The position numbers were made by a program, and so were the translations under genes. Below the pieces are notes generated by a model. The model had not been told where the DNA came from. It saw only the letters and a program-made list of their open reading frames with translations, and searched no databases. This document shows, in pieces, positions 22,531 to 34,008 of a DNA stretch of 64,000 nt; position 1 is the stretch's first letter; each line of letters starts with the position of its first letter. Origin of the DNA: Macrotrachela quadricornifera (taxonomy: Eukaryota; Rotifera; Eurotatoria; Philodinida; Philodinidae); NCBI GenBank assembly GCA_022393335.1, contig JAJEKB010021076.1, forward strand, positions 170,405 to 234,404. The letters are read 5' to 3'.

Positions 22531-24335
22531 CTAAATGTTTCGCTTTACTAATTTCACCCACACTTCTTTCGGTGCAATAATTGGTCCGTCGCAAATCTTA
22601 AATTTGCTTTCAAGATTTTCACTAGGTACAATATTGTAGTCGCGAAGCATTCTTATTAACAAAATTTTCATTTCCATCAGTGCAAAACGCATACCAACGC
22701 AATGTCGTGGACCTGCTCCAAATGATAAAAACGCTGTCGGATGACGTTTTCTCGCATGACGTTCAGGCACGAATAAATATGGATCATGTGGACCCCAAAT
22801 TTCAGGATCGTAATGAATTGAATAGACGTCAGCCTGTATAATGGAACCTTCAACAAATAGAAAACATTTGATTTAATAAGAAATATTTTTCTAATGAAAC
22901 AGTACTGATATATATACCCTTATCAATCTTAATTCCGTTTATAGTTGTATCTTCCACAGCGCGTCTTTGAATGATTCCAGGACTAATGGGATAAATTCTC
23001 AATACTTCAGAAATAAACATATCCATGTAGGACATCCGTGCAACAACATCGTAATCAGGATATTTCTTCATTTCATCATCATCGGTATTAACAGCGTTGA
23101 TTGGAAGTTGATCAATTTCTGCCTGAAGTTCTTCTTGAATCTCACGATGGGTAGCGAGTATATAAGTAGAATATGCTAGAGCAGTTGCTGTTGTATCAAA
23201 TCCAGCCGCCATGAAGGTAAAGATATTACCGACCACTTCCTCTTTAGTTAGTTGATATTTTGCTTCGTTAACATCTGCTGTATCCTATGCAAATAAAATA
23301 TGATCGTTATTGATTTAAATTCGAACTATTTGATTTACATCAATTGTTTTTCCTTCAGTCATCACTTGCAACATAAGCTTGAGAAGATCAGTTCGATCGA
23401 TGGGTGTTTGCAGACGATGTTCAACAATTGTATGCAATCGATTACGAAGTGACGTGAATGCTAATTCGTTTATTTGTAATGTTGATGATACTAATGGTAG
23501 CAGTCGAGTATTGATAAATGTACGTGAAGTATTGTTGATAGAAAAAAGTAGAACAAGAATTTTGTTCATTTTAGGTAGAAGTTGAGCAGATCTGAATAAC
23601 CAACTCTTGTCAATAGTGTTTTCATCAAAAATTTCTCTAATTTTCTTGAAATAAATGTTTTCAGGATTGTTTTGTATATCAGTATCGATCCCAAATGCAC
23701 AACGGCCTAAATGAAAATTTTTTTTTTGATTTAGCTCGAGAAAGAAAAACAGGAAACAGCACTGTTTACTTACAAATGATGTCCATTGTCATTCGTTGGT
23801 AGTACGCATAAATATTAAATTCTTCACTATTTTCTGCATGGCGTGGTAGTTTTGCCATCAAATCAGTAACAGATGCGTTGATTAAAGGACTCATTGTCTT
23901 CATTTTTGCTGCAGTAAATGTTGGATTAATGACATGACGTTGACGTCTCCAAGTGTCACCAGAACTAAAAAGAAGATCGTGCATCAAGCCATCGAATATT
24001 GTTCGTTTTCGTGCATGGAAGACGGAAAATTGTTTAGCAAAGACTTCTTGTAGAAAATCTGGATCACTGACTACAAAAATAGGAAGTGTTCCTTCGTATA
24101 TTCCATAAATCTTTCCATATTGCTTTGTCCAACTTTCAAGTTGATGGTGATAAGATAGAGCATTCCATAATGTTTTGAGATGACCAAAAAAGAACTGAAA
24201 CGGAGGAGTACGTATACCACGTTGACTAAAGTATTGATAATGTTGATGGAGCAAAAATAGGTAATAAATTAAAAGAGCAACGAATACTGAGACTAGAATG
24301 ATTGATAGAAGCGGCATATTGTTCTCGAACAGCAT
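22531..24335 (-). CDS. cytochrome P450, CYP3-clan-like (4 exons)
   Basis: Haem-thiolate monooxygenase, probably anchored in the ER, acting on small lipophilic substrates with a P450 reductase. Exons on the minus strand: 24335-23774, 23706-23339, 23284-22918 and 22847-22531; all junctions are GT-AG with introns of about 54-70 bp and keep frame, giving 537 residues, a normal P450 length. The N-terminus has a hydrophobic anchor (PLLSIILVSVFVALLIYYL). Motifs in order: C-helix WRRQR, I-helix AGFDTT, K-helix EVLR, the meander block VPERHARKRHP and the haem loop FLSFGAGPRHCVG with ligand Cys482. The usual PERF Phe is His here, which is uncommon but not inactivating. The PERH and haem layout fit CYP3A/thromboxane-synthase relatives. 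The exon structure looks intact and functional. Confidence 0.92.
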
Positions 24336-25537
24336 CTCTTTATGAAATGTATTGTACGCGTAAAAATGTGTTTTGTTTTTTTGGTTGCTTTATATAAGTC
24401 GGTAATATGCATTTTTTTTTTCGTTCTGCAGTAAGAAACAAGACAAACAAAGGGAGAAATTGTGTGTTCACTAGCGTAGCCAGAATATTTTTCTCTTGCG
24501 TTCTGCGCTGTATGTTACGGGCGATTGCACAAAAGAACGTAAGAGAAAAATCTGTTAGGATGATCCTCGTGGTACTAAAATGTGAAACATGATAGAGTCT
24601 ACTATGTTATAAACAGAGGATCTCACTAATATATGTATTGATTTTTAATAAGACAATGTACTGCCACAGTTAATCTCCAAAACAGCTACCTTCAATTCTA
24701 TTGCTTTTGTCAAAAAAATTTTATCAGTGCAGCTGTTTTCGGACTCAGATGTGAAGCTCACATACCTCTTTTCCTGTTATTACGTTGACAGAGAACATTT
24801 TACAATTTTCAGTGTGTACCTTACGTTAACAGGATTATCTACAACAGCCAAGAATCTTCTGAGTGATATTATAACTAAGACACTTTTTCTCTTTGCTAGA
24901 AGAGTCTATCTACGGGGTACTACTTCTTCCTCCTACTATAGAAACGTACTCAATGACCAATTCATTACATCCTACTCTTGCTAATCATGTTTGTTTCAAT
25001 CACAAAAATATTTTGTCATGAACTAATATTCAAATAGAGTTTATGAATGTCATCGTTTGACTGTTTTGTAAAAGAGGTAAACATTATGATTAAATAACAA
25101 TCTTTTATGAGTGTAAAAAATTCTCTAGGTAAAATATTTGATCCTCAACAATTTTAAAGGTTTTTTATACTTCTAAAATCGGTAACTCAAGAGAAATAGA
25201 TGACTAAATTTACATACATATGGATGATCTGCGCTGCCAGTGTACCATTTGATGAAAAAATTGGAAAGAAAATCAAAATGAACATGAAGAGAACTGGGGT
25301 GTGCTGGAAAAATGTCGAAAAGTAAATATTGAAGTGGAAGAATATTGAAACGAAAATATCGAAAAAAATAATGTCCCCAGTAGATAGTGACTGCAATCAC
25401 CTATAGGAGATTATTACTTTTCTTATAATTCTACTAGTATAGAAGTTTTACCAGTAGAACTGTGATGACTAATACTTAATATAAATTAAATAAAAGAATT
25501 GAGCGAGGAACTATTTTATAAATAAAATTTTATTGTC
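24336..25537. other. P450 upstream region and spacer
   Basis: No gene or clear repeat is recognised between the P450 start and the MULE remnant. The P450 promoter presumably lies at the left of this stretch, but no diagnostic motif is evident. Confidence 0.4.
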
Positions 25538-27171
25538 ATGTCTGAAGGTGCTGTATCTTCAACTGAAGTTACTCGACCAAAATTCCCAACTATTTCATTT
25601 ATAAATTCAAATAAAGGAAAACCTTTACTAGTAGCAAATAAATATGTTTCCAAATGAATAAAACAACAACTACTACTCAATATTGGATATGTATACTTAA
25701 TGGATGTTCAGCTAAAGTACATACAGATTTAAATAGTCAATTGGTTAAAATGATTGGTGATCACAATAATGTTCCAGAAAAAGAAAAACTTGAAGTTCGT
25801 GAATTTCGTGAAAAAGTCAAACAACGAGTAATAAATGAAACAACACCAATCCCTCGTATATATGATGAAGAATGTGCAAAAGCAATGTTGTCAGATGCTG
25901 CAATAGCTGTATTGCCAAGTGAACGTGGAATGAGTATGCTAATAATATTCTTTTACGTTTAAGACCACTTGGCGATTTTTTTTCGTATTTTTAAGACAGT
26001 GGAATTAACAAAGCACGTCGGGCTATTATACCTACAATTCTAATGACGCAACTATTTGATATACCTGATCCTTATTCAAAAATATTGCACAAAAATGATT
26101 TTTTGATTGTTGACAAAACGATAACAAGACGACAACCAATACTTTCGTTTTCATCAAATGAACAACTGAAAATGATTTTCACGGCTGAAAGAATACTAAT
26201 GGATAGAACTTTTTCTACTTGTTCGAACATGTTCGATCAAGTTTATACCATTCATGCGATAAAATACGATCAGTGTGAGTAAAGAGTATAATTCTGGATC
26301 ATATAACTTTATCTAACTGTGTTTCAATCTAGCATGTCCCTGTGTTTTTGGTTTATTACCTAATCGACAGAAAATTATATATCATTTCATGTTCAACGAA
26401 TTGAAATCAATTGCTGTGCAAATGCAATTGAATTTCGCACCAAAAACAATCATGAGCGATTTTGAACCAGGACTTTTGGGTGTAGTTTCAACTGAAGTCA
26501 GCTTTTTATATTTTTCAAGAGTAATTTACAAATTTTTGTTTTTAATAGTCGGCTACAGCAACACACTCATCTTGCTATTTTCACTTCACTCAAGCCATAT
26601 ATAGAGCAATACAACGCGTTGGTTTATCAACATCCTACAATGATGATTATGATGTCAAACAATATTGTCGAAAATTAATGGCTCTCCCATTACTACCAAA
26701 ACATATTATTGAAGATACTTATGATGCATTAATTGCGACAATGGCAAAGCAATTGAAGGACACTAAATGATTTATTAGAATATTTTCAACAACAATGGTT
26801 TGTAAAAGTTCCTATTTCTCAATGGTGTGTACATTGTCTTAACGTAAGGACCAATAATAATACTGAATATGAGCTTTTTCTTTTATTTAAATCGAAATAT
26901 CATTTTCTTATGTTTAATAGAGCATTTCATAGTCGTTTCAATCGTCGAGTACAAGTTAATCATCCCAATATTTGGTCATTCATAAAAGTTTTGCAAGGAG
27001 AAGAAAATCGCTTTCATCATATGTATGTTCAGTTTAGTACCGGTTTAGGCATTAGACCCAAACAAGCTAAAACAATTGCTATTCAACGTCGTATAGATAA
27101 TCTTGGGCAACGATATTATGATGGTGCTATGAGTGCTATGGAATACTTGGATGGTTTATCATTTACAATTA
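25538..27171 (+). pseudogene. MULE-type transposase with FLYWCH-like zinc finger, disrupted
   Basis: Remnant of a Mutator-like transposase. The start (25538, MSEGAVSSTE) leads into a FLYWCH-type finger: NKGKPLLVANKY, then YWICILNGCSAKVHTDL, but a one-base shift at about 25650 separates the two halves. Further pieces in different frames: ELKSIAVQM with IMSDFEPGLLG (26389-26500; the Asp fits the second catalytic acid of a MULE DDE domain), a His-rich block and AIQRVGLSTSY just downstream, and the C-terminal part RVQVNHPNIWSFIKVLQGE (26955-27010). Several stops and shifts show inactivity. The reading frame is finally split at 27172 by a piggyBac element; sequence at 28966-28990 would continue it. 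In the host cell such proteins cut and join element ends. Confidence 0.75.
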
Positions 27172-28965
27172 TTAACCCATTCGCTCCGATGTGAACCACC
27201 GGTGGTTCACGATATATTCTAATCAGAGAAATGCTTTTCGTTAAAACAATCAAGACAAAAGAATTTGTCGCAATCCGAACAAAAAGTTTCTATTCTTTTT
27301 GTTCCCATCGCACTTGCGTCTTTTGATTCTTGTTTTCTGATTTTCTCGTAGCAACCAGCACAACGCCTTCGGACATCGCGAGGTTTGAGGTTTTTAAATG
27401 GTGTACCAAGAAGTAAAGACCGCACAAGACTTTCGCGAAACTGCAGAATAGTCACTTTGCTTGTTGCATAGTTTTCTTTGTATTTCAAATGCTACCTTCT
27501 GGTACCATTTTACTGACCGCCTGAGACACATGTAATAGGATGATAGCTGATCAGATAAATCAATTCTTATTCTTCCTTCATTGCAATCGAGTACAACTTG
27601 TGACTTCATGATACGTTCATTTTTACTATTAGTACTTCCAGTATTTACCACAGTTGCTGAATGCGACGGCCTTGTAGATATTATCAAGACATCTTTTTTT
27701 ATCTTTCCATCTGATCAGCTTCAGGTCGTCTTTATTCTGCAATCCGTAAACTTCGCCCTGTCTAAGATTTCTTTGAACGACTTCGTTGCCTGATCCCGTA
27801 CGATTACTTCTCAATGTTCCCATAAGATCCGTATCATATTAGAACAAACATTTGGCAAGAGGAATACTAGTAAAGAAGTAGTCAGCTACCATAGTTCGAT
27901 AACATCCTTTGAGACCATCCAATAGATTAATCACGACTGTTTGGGCACGGCCGAGACCTGCTATGGTATCATAGTTTCGTCGATAATGACAATCGAACTA
28001 GATATATATACCGACGAAAATCTTGTTCTCAATAAATTCAAGAGTGGTTTCAACTTCGAAAGCCTATCTTGATTCACATTTTCATTATCATTGTTCAAAA
28101 AATGCCAAAATCTGAGGATTAATTTAAATCTTTTCCTCGACATAGCATATTGAATGATGTCTGAGCCGTACAACTGACTACTGCTCCAGTAGTACTTCAG
28201 TTTTGGCATTTGTACCAATCCTAATTTCGATAATAATTGCAAAGAACTTCAGCATGTCTTCATTAATGGTTTGTTTCCATTGATGAAATACTGTGTGTCT
28301 ACTAATCTCAGAGTTTTGCAAGTATTGTTGTGCGTATCGATTAGTTTCACGACCTATGAGGTCAATAATTTCGTCCGTTATGAAATGCCGATAGTAATCA
28401 GCAGGATTGATTGCATTATTGCCTGAAATAGAAGTTACTTCTTCGATAGGTCCATAATCCTCCATGAATTCTTCGTCGGATTCTGGTTCTATTTCATTCT
28501 AAGTATATAAATCCATGTCATCATCAGTACCTTCTTCTTTAGAATCGTCAAATTTGAGGCACATTGCATCAAAATGGTCATCCAGAGAATCCATTTCACC
28601 GACTGAGCTAGCGCTATCTTCAGTATGCAATTCTTCAAATGACACGTGAATTATTCCGAAAGTCTGGTCGTATTTATATACAGAATGATAGACAGGAAAG
28701 AATAAGGGAGAAAAAGTTGGAAACTTCCTCCTCTTTCTAGTGCATACTTTGCATAATATGAAAAAGAACGAAAAAGTAATCCGAGCGATTATAGTTCGGC
28801 AGTAGAAAATTATTCATTATGTAGTGATATAAAGAAGAGAACGATAAATAACGGGTAAAAGATAACGAAAAGGTCATTAATTGTATTTACTAAAAGTTAA
28901 ATGTCCATGAAACTGAACATCTTGAAAATGTTTTTGGGAAAACTGAATCGGGATGAATGGGTTAA
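27172..28965 (-). mobile_element. piggyBac-type element with TTAA duplications, inserted in the MULE
   Basis: The element occupies 27176-28961 and is flanked by TTAA at 27172-27175 and 28962-28965. Its left end is CCCATTCGCTCCGATGTGAA and the right end read inward is CCCATTCATCCCGATTCAG, a clear inverted pair. Next to the left end is the perfect palindrome GTGAACCACCGGTGGTTCAC (27192-27211). The insertion cuts the C-terminal coding part of the MULE transposase. Confidence 0.88.
27219..28690 (-). pseudogene. piggyBac transposase, frameshifted
   Basis: Nearly the whole transposase can be followed on the minus strand in several frames. It starts with an acidic N-terminus (EDSASSVGEMDSLDDHFDAM, about 28605-28550) interrupted by one TAG, then the PGBD core: NPADYYRHFITDEIIDLI, SRHTVFHQWKQT, KYYWSSSQLYGSDII, RFKLILRFWHF, and the first Asp block IIDETMIP (27965). 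The third Asp block DLSDQLSSYY with KWYQKVAFE follows near 27560, and the C-terminal finger CCAGCYEK ... FCSDCDKFFCLDCFNEKH ends the protein at about 27219. At least four frameshifts or stops are present, so it is not active, although the termini still look recent. Confidence 0.85.
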
Positions 28966-29892
28966 ACAAAAAAAAATGACAAATCGATTTATTTTTCATT
29001 ATTTATATTTAATCTCTGTTAGAGCATTAACATTAATTCATATAATAAAATATGTTCTTTATTATTCACAGCTCTATAAAACATTTATCATCCATTTTTC
29101 ATATCAATATTATTTTTTCTACATTTTTCCCCTTCGACATTTTTATGGCCAACCAGAACTTGAGTCGCACACTCGATAGAGCTCTATCAACTGCATACAT
29201 AGTAGAAATTTCCCAACTGCCAGTTTCTTAATTTCAGAAAAAACTTGAGTTTTCTGAAACAGTGAGTAGCAAACAGGCGTCAGCCAATGATTGTTTTATG
29301 ATTGGTATTTCAGATACTTAGTATAGCACACTCACGCAATATCAGCCTTCATCTCAGATGATCCGAGTCGGATCATCATTTCGAGACGTTCCATTGTAAG
29401 ATTGCGCTTACCCGAGAAAACAGTTGTTGTTGCATCTATCAATTAAGCAGAATTGAAACCACCAATCTTTACAAGGAAAACTATAAAACCAAAACAGCTC
29501 GCTAATCTACGATACTCCAACCAAATCACCGTTTTGTTTCTCAGAGTTAAATTTCTATATAAATAGACATAATCAAAATATTGCATATGTACTAATCTAC
29601 CGATCATTTGGATGATTATCATAGTTGAAACCATCTGAAGACATCCTAAAACAAGATCGAAACGCGTTGTGGTTAGCTCGGACTCACTCTCACCCTTAAA
29701 ATGGCTAATAATGTATATACTGATTTATAGAGATGAATAAGATATTACAGTTCAAAAATGAGTAAAAATAGGAAAAACAGGAAGAAGCTGGGGCGGATTG
29801 CGAGAGAAGATGCAGGGTAGGTGAAAAATTAATATGGTAAAGCGATAGTTTTGTATTTTCATAGTCTAATTGATTAGATTGTCTCTAGTCAG
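28966..29892. other. spacer between MULE/piggyBac nest and GPCR
   Basis: The first bases may be the tail of the split MULE. A perfect palindrome GATGATCCGAGTCGGATCATC lies at about 29357-29377. Nothing else is recognised. Confidence 0.35.
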
Positions 29893-30978
29893 TTAAGTGC
29901 CACCTATTGCGAAAATTCGCATTTGTCTTCTCTCCAATAACATCTTCTTCACATTTTGTCGATAGGATGGTGATGTTATCCAATAAATGTAGAAATTACT
30001 GCATACACGCATCGAAGAGAGAATGAAAGTTATAGCTTGGAAGAGATCTTCAATTGCCATAGACAGTTGACTTTTCGTTTGGTTCATTGTTGCTGTTGAA
30101 TACATAAACTTAATGCATACGGGTAAAGTCATAATACAGAACCACGCCATCTGAAAAATAAAGATTGTTGAAAATTGTTTGTCAATACCTTGTTTTATGC
30201 TATTTGTCTTCGGCTGATTTTGAGATTGGTTTACGATATTTTGGGTGTTGTTGTCGGTGTTTAGTGCAACGGCGTTTGTAGAAACAGTAAATGCAGTTGT
30301 TGTTGTTGTTGTCATTTTGATAGTGGTCGTTGTCTTAGGAGGATTAACATGTGCGGCACCTCTAATGTTGTGATAGGTAAAAATACCAAAGACCGTCAGA
30401 AGAATAATTGGTCCGAATGCTTGAACAACCATTTGAAGGAAGTACGAATAATATATCTTGTAAAACGACGAGGTATAATAGCATGTTGGTTTACCGTAAA
30501 TGTTGAAGATATACCAGGAAAATATATCAGGAATTGACAGTAGAAAAGCCACAATGACGGCAATTGAAATCGAAATTGTTGCCACCTTCATTGAACTTCG
30601 TTGTCGCTGTTGGGCATTACGACTAGTAGCGTGATAACGGTCAATAGATCCTAGACATAATGTTAAAACCCCCGTGACACTAATCGCATTACCAAGATAA
30701 TGCATCAGTATACACCACCATAAGGAAGTTCCCGTAGTGTTGTTACCTGTAAAGGAATCGACAATACTTGGTATAAGGTAAAGTCCAATTGAGAAACAGT
30801 TTTTTATCTCTATTGTTATGTTGTATAAGGAACATGGATTACTTCTGTAATTTTTCGATGCAAACAATAAAATATTGATGATGATGCTGACGAGACCGGT
30901 GATAGTCACAAAGAGAAAACCGTAGACATAGACCTTGCCAATAGCGAAATATATTGTATCGACAGTGGAGGATGACAT
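29893..30978 (-). CDS. orphan rhodopsin-type (class A) GPCR
   Basis: Single-exon gene for a 361-residue seven-helix receptor of the plasma membrane. I start at the ATG at 30978 rather than the TTG two codons earlier. Helix 1 is about 12-41; helix 3 ends in the G-protein contact motif DRY at 113-115 (SIDRYHAT). Cys89 (LWWCIL) and a Cys in the second outer loop (KPTCYY) can form the usual disulphide. The third inner loop is long and Thr/Asn-rich, with a run of Thr residues. Helix 7 has NFYIYW in place of NPxxY. The Asn-rich outer loop after helix 2 (GNNTTG) offers a glycosylation site. Intronless, divergent peptide-receptor-like GPCRs of this kind are abundant in bdelloid rotifers. The ligand is unknown. 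Confidence 0.88.
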   Translation of the reverse strand: MSSSTVDTIYFAIGKVYVYGFLFVTITGLVSIIINILLFASKNYRSNPCSLYNITIEIKNCFSIGLYLIPSIVDSFTGNNTTGTSLWWCILMHYLGNAISVTGVLTLCLGSIDRYHATSRNAQQRQRSSMKVATISISIAVIVAFLLSIPDIFSWYIFNIYGKPTCYYTSSFYKIYYSYFLQMVVQAFGPIILLTVFGIFTYHNIRGAAHVNPPKTTTTIKMTTTTTTAFTVSTNAVALNTDNNTQNIVNQSQNQPKTNSIKQGIDKQFSTIFIFQMAWFCIMTLPVCIKFMYSTATMNQTKSQLSMAIEDLFQAITFILSSMRVCSNFYIYWITSPSYRQNVKKMLLERRQMRIFAIGGT

Positions 30979-32205
30979 GATCAACAGTCGAGACTAGTAT
31001 ATAATGTAACTAACTCTTCTTCTTACCTTTGTTTATATGATGGTAAGAGAAATATCTCTATTGCGTTTGAGAAAAAAAAAATTTCATAAAACAAACTATT
31101 TAAAAATTAATTTCCTGTTGGTTTGATATGTAATGTTTCTCTAATTTTTGCAAGCTAAATTCAACCAATAGAATGATGTCTTCCATTAATTTATCAAGAA
31201 AAAATGCTTTTTTTCTATCTCAATCGAGTTACTGGGATATATATATATTAATATAGCTTTTCCGTTCTTTCACTTTCTTTATTAAGAAGATCACATTGTA
31301 AACAAATTAAAATAGGAGATTGAAATGATTAAAGCTTAAGATGCGAGACAAATTATAAAGAGCGGATTTTCTACTTTCTGATCCTCTCATCTAAAAATAG
31401 CAGACTCAATTAACTTTAACGAAAAACATTATTCAGACCGGTTGAAACGGTAGAAAGATAGCTTTTTATCCTTATAGATGTTGTGTGTTGTCTAGGAGAG
31501 TGAATAATAATATAATTCGAGATTGTTTATTCTTTTTCAGAGAAAAATGCACCCTCTGCTTTTGTTATCTTAAATGTAATTTTATGCATTAAGACACAGT
31601 TCAGAACTGATTTGAGCATCTTCAAAGCAGATCGTCACGTGAAAAATGCTAATAGAGGTTTTTGATGGTTGGAAATGTTAGAGCATGTAAAAAAACTGAG
31701 AAAGTCAAAATTTTAGTCTGTTCTGAATAACACTTGAATAAATATGAAAGAAACATTGAGCATAGCACAATAAACTTGTGAAAATACTCATCTTTTTGTC
31801 GTCATACGGGGAAGGAAAATTATGAAACTGGAACAATATTTCGAGAGGTTGAGAATCGGAACTAGTATACTTGGTTAAAGTTTTATTTTTATTATTATTT
31901 TTACGTACCACTAAAAAATATAAAAATTTTAATTTAAATATACAATAAAAACACAACAATTAAGGAAGAGTGAAATATATCCTACACTAATTCATATACC
32001 TACTCTAATAAATCACAACGAGTATTATGTTAGTAAGCATAGTGTGTCGAGTTATAGGCATTAATGATATTATTCTTGATGTTTGATATAAAGTTGAGTG
32101 TTTCGTGTTAATATAAATTACCAATACTACAAGGCAACCGATGAATTAATTACCAAAGAATGAATTTCATGCGTCACATTTTTATGAATAAAATACTAGT
32201 ACAAT
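30979..32205. other. GPCR upstream region and spacer
   Basis: No gene recognised. Plain AT-rich sequence with short dinucleotide (TA) runs near 31240. Confidence 0.4.
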
Positions 32206-33315
32206 TTATATCGTCATTGTAAAAGCGCAAACAAATCCCCATAGTTGTGCGAGAACCAGCAGTATCATTAATATATGTAATGGAACAGAATTTTTAGTAA
32301 TCGACGTATCCCACATAATATAAATGTAAATCAAGTCGCCCAGAAGTTTGAGTCCAGCTGTGAGTGTCAAATCAATATACATTAATGGAAGCACTGTATT
32401 TATCACAAGAAACAAAACATATTTTATTAGACGAAATGAAGTCCATTTTCTGATGATGCTTGCTATACCGATGCATACAATTAAAATCAGCGCAGCGATA
32501 ACCCAATCTATGGACTGTGTTGACACAATCTTCACTAAAATACATAGGTCCATAATGAACATTGCAGTGTAACGCTGTCGTGCACGCGCTGATTTATCAA
32601 AAACCATACAAAGAAACTCAAAAACAATGTTGAAAAAGATCGAATACCAAGGCCAACTTGGGATACTTTCGTTAACGTGAAAAAAATATGCCAGGATCCA
32701 CAAGAGTGTCCCCAAGTCCCGAAATTGCTCGTCCCGTAATTTCTCGATTTGACGTCCGTGATCATAATACCATTCTTGAGAAATCGACAGTATTTTAACT
32801 CCTGCATACCCAGTGACTTCACAAATTTGAGCAAATGCGATAAGAAAGTACCGCGGCTGCAAGGTAGCTAATGCCACAACTACAAGCCAATGATAAAAAC
32901 GTATCTGGCACAAAAACGAATCGGAAAGTCGCCACTTTTTTTGGGCAACAGAAAAGCTAGTATATGACCCAACAATCACCACAACCACTACCCAGTCGAA
33001 CGACAATGCTAACATAGATCCCAACAGTACAACAGAAACGACGATGGTTGCAATTATATGTCCACGAGTATCAGCTTTACCCTTCATAATAACGTGAAAA
33101 ATAATATACGCCATAATCATTGATCGAGTTTGAATCGATCCTAATACTAAGATAATAGCTGTAATAATTGCAACCATATAAGCAGGAACTTGGAAACCAT
33201 GCATACCGTGTTCACAGTGTTGATCGGCGATTTTTGAAGCCATACCAAACACGCCGGCTATCGCAATTAGCAACCAGTCATACAGGGACAAATATTTTAT
33301 TGTTGTAAATACCAT
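32206..33315 (-). CDS. orphan polytopic membrane protein
   Basis: A 369-residue protein from a single exon, start ATG at 33315. It is almost entirely hydrophobic, with roughly ten predicted membrane helices (for example VAIITAIILVLGSIQ, GHIIATIVVSVVLLGSMLAL, VVVVVIVGSYTSFSV, and the C-terminal HILMILLVLAQLWGFVCAF). A cytosol-like charged loop lies in the middle (YYDHGRQIEKLRDEQFRDLG). There is no signal peptide apart from the first helix and no motif that I recognise as a transporter, channel or enzyme signature. It has the codon use of its neighbours and no disruption, so I take it as a real gene of unknown function, possibly restricted to rotifers. It sits between a GPCR and a DEG/ENaC gene in the same orientation. 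Confidence 0.7.
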   Translation of the reverse strand: MVFTTIKYLSLYDWLLIAIAGVFGMASKIADQHCEHGMHGFQVPAYMVAIITAIILVLGSIQTRSMIMAYIIFHVIMKGKADTRGHIIATIVVSVVLLGSMLALSFDWVVVVVIVGSYTSFSVAQKKWRLSDSFLCQIRFYHWLVVVALATLQPRYFLIAFAQICEVTGYAGVKILSISQEWYYDHGRQIEKLRDEQFRDLGTLLWILAYFFHVNESIPSWPWYSIFFNIVFEFLCMVFDKSARARQRYTAMFIMDLCILVKIVSTQSIDWVIAALILIVCIGIASIIRKWTSFRLIKYVLFLVINTVLPLMYIDLTLTAGLKLLGDLIYIYIMWDTSITKNSVPLHILMILLVLAQLWGFVCAFTMTI

Positions 33316-34008
33316 CTATATGCTCCTTTTTAAATTCTTTGAAAATGAGAATATTCTTTTCTGTTGAATTATATTTCTTCTCGTAACCCTTCGAAAATTA
33401 TATTGTTTTTGCCACAGAATAACAAGATAAAATCACTAACATGAGCGCAATCACTCGGAACCTACCTTTTCTTTCTTTTTCTTTTTTTTCTTTCAAAAGG
33501 AAAACGATACGAATAGCTGCCTAATTCGACTTACAATATAAATGCACATTTATTTATATATACAGTAAAGTGCAAAAAATTATTGTTTACATTATATTCG
33601 ATTATATATCATCCTTTTCTCTTATTCTCCACAACGTATATTTTAGTGTTTATGTAACAAATACGATGCATTCAGCATGACACATGTCGTTGAGTGTATG
33701 ATTATGTCCAATAATTAAAAAGAGGCGTCAGAATTTGCATAGCAACGATGTTATTTTCTCCATAGTGCTTGTTAATACTACCGCCATGTCAATATGAAGG
33801 AGACACAGTCGTCACTCAAACAGAAAAATCATGATTTTTACGCTCACAATTAGAGTAAAAAAAATTTCTTAAATTTGAACAACATTTTTCGATTATTTAG
33901 CACACTATAGAAGTCTTTCAGGTATCAAATATATTTTGAATAAGAAGCCAAGACAATCAAGCTAGCGACAGCAATGATCCAATCGAAGAAAACAGAGAAC
34001 GATACATA
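33316..34008. other. spacer between membrane-protein gene and channel gene
   Basis: No gene recognised; contains the promoter side of the membrane protein gene and the 3' flank of the DEG/ENaC gene. Confidence 0.4.
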
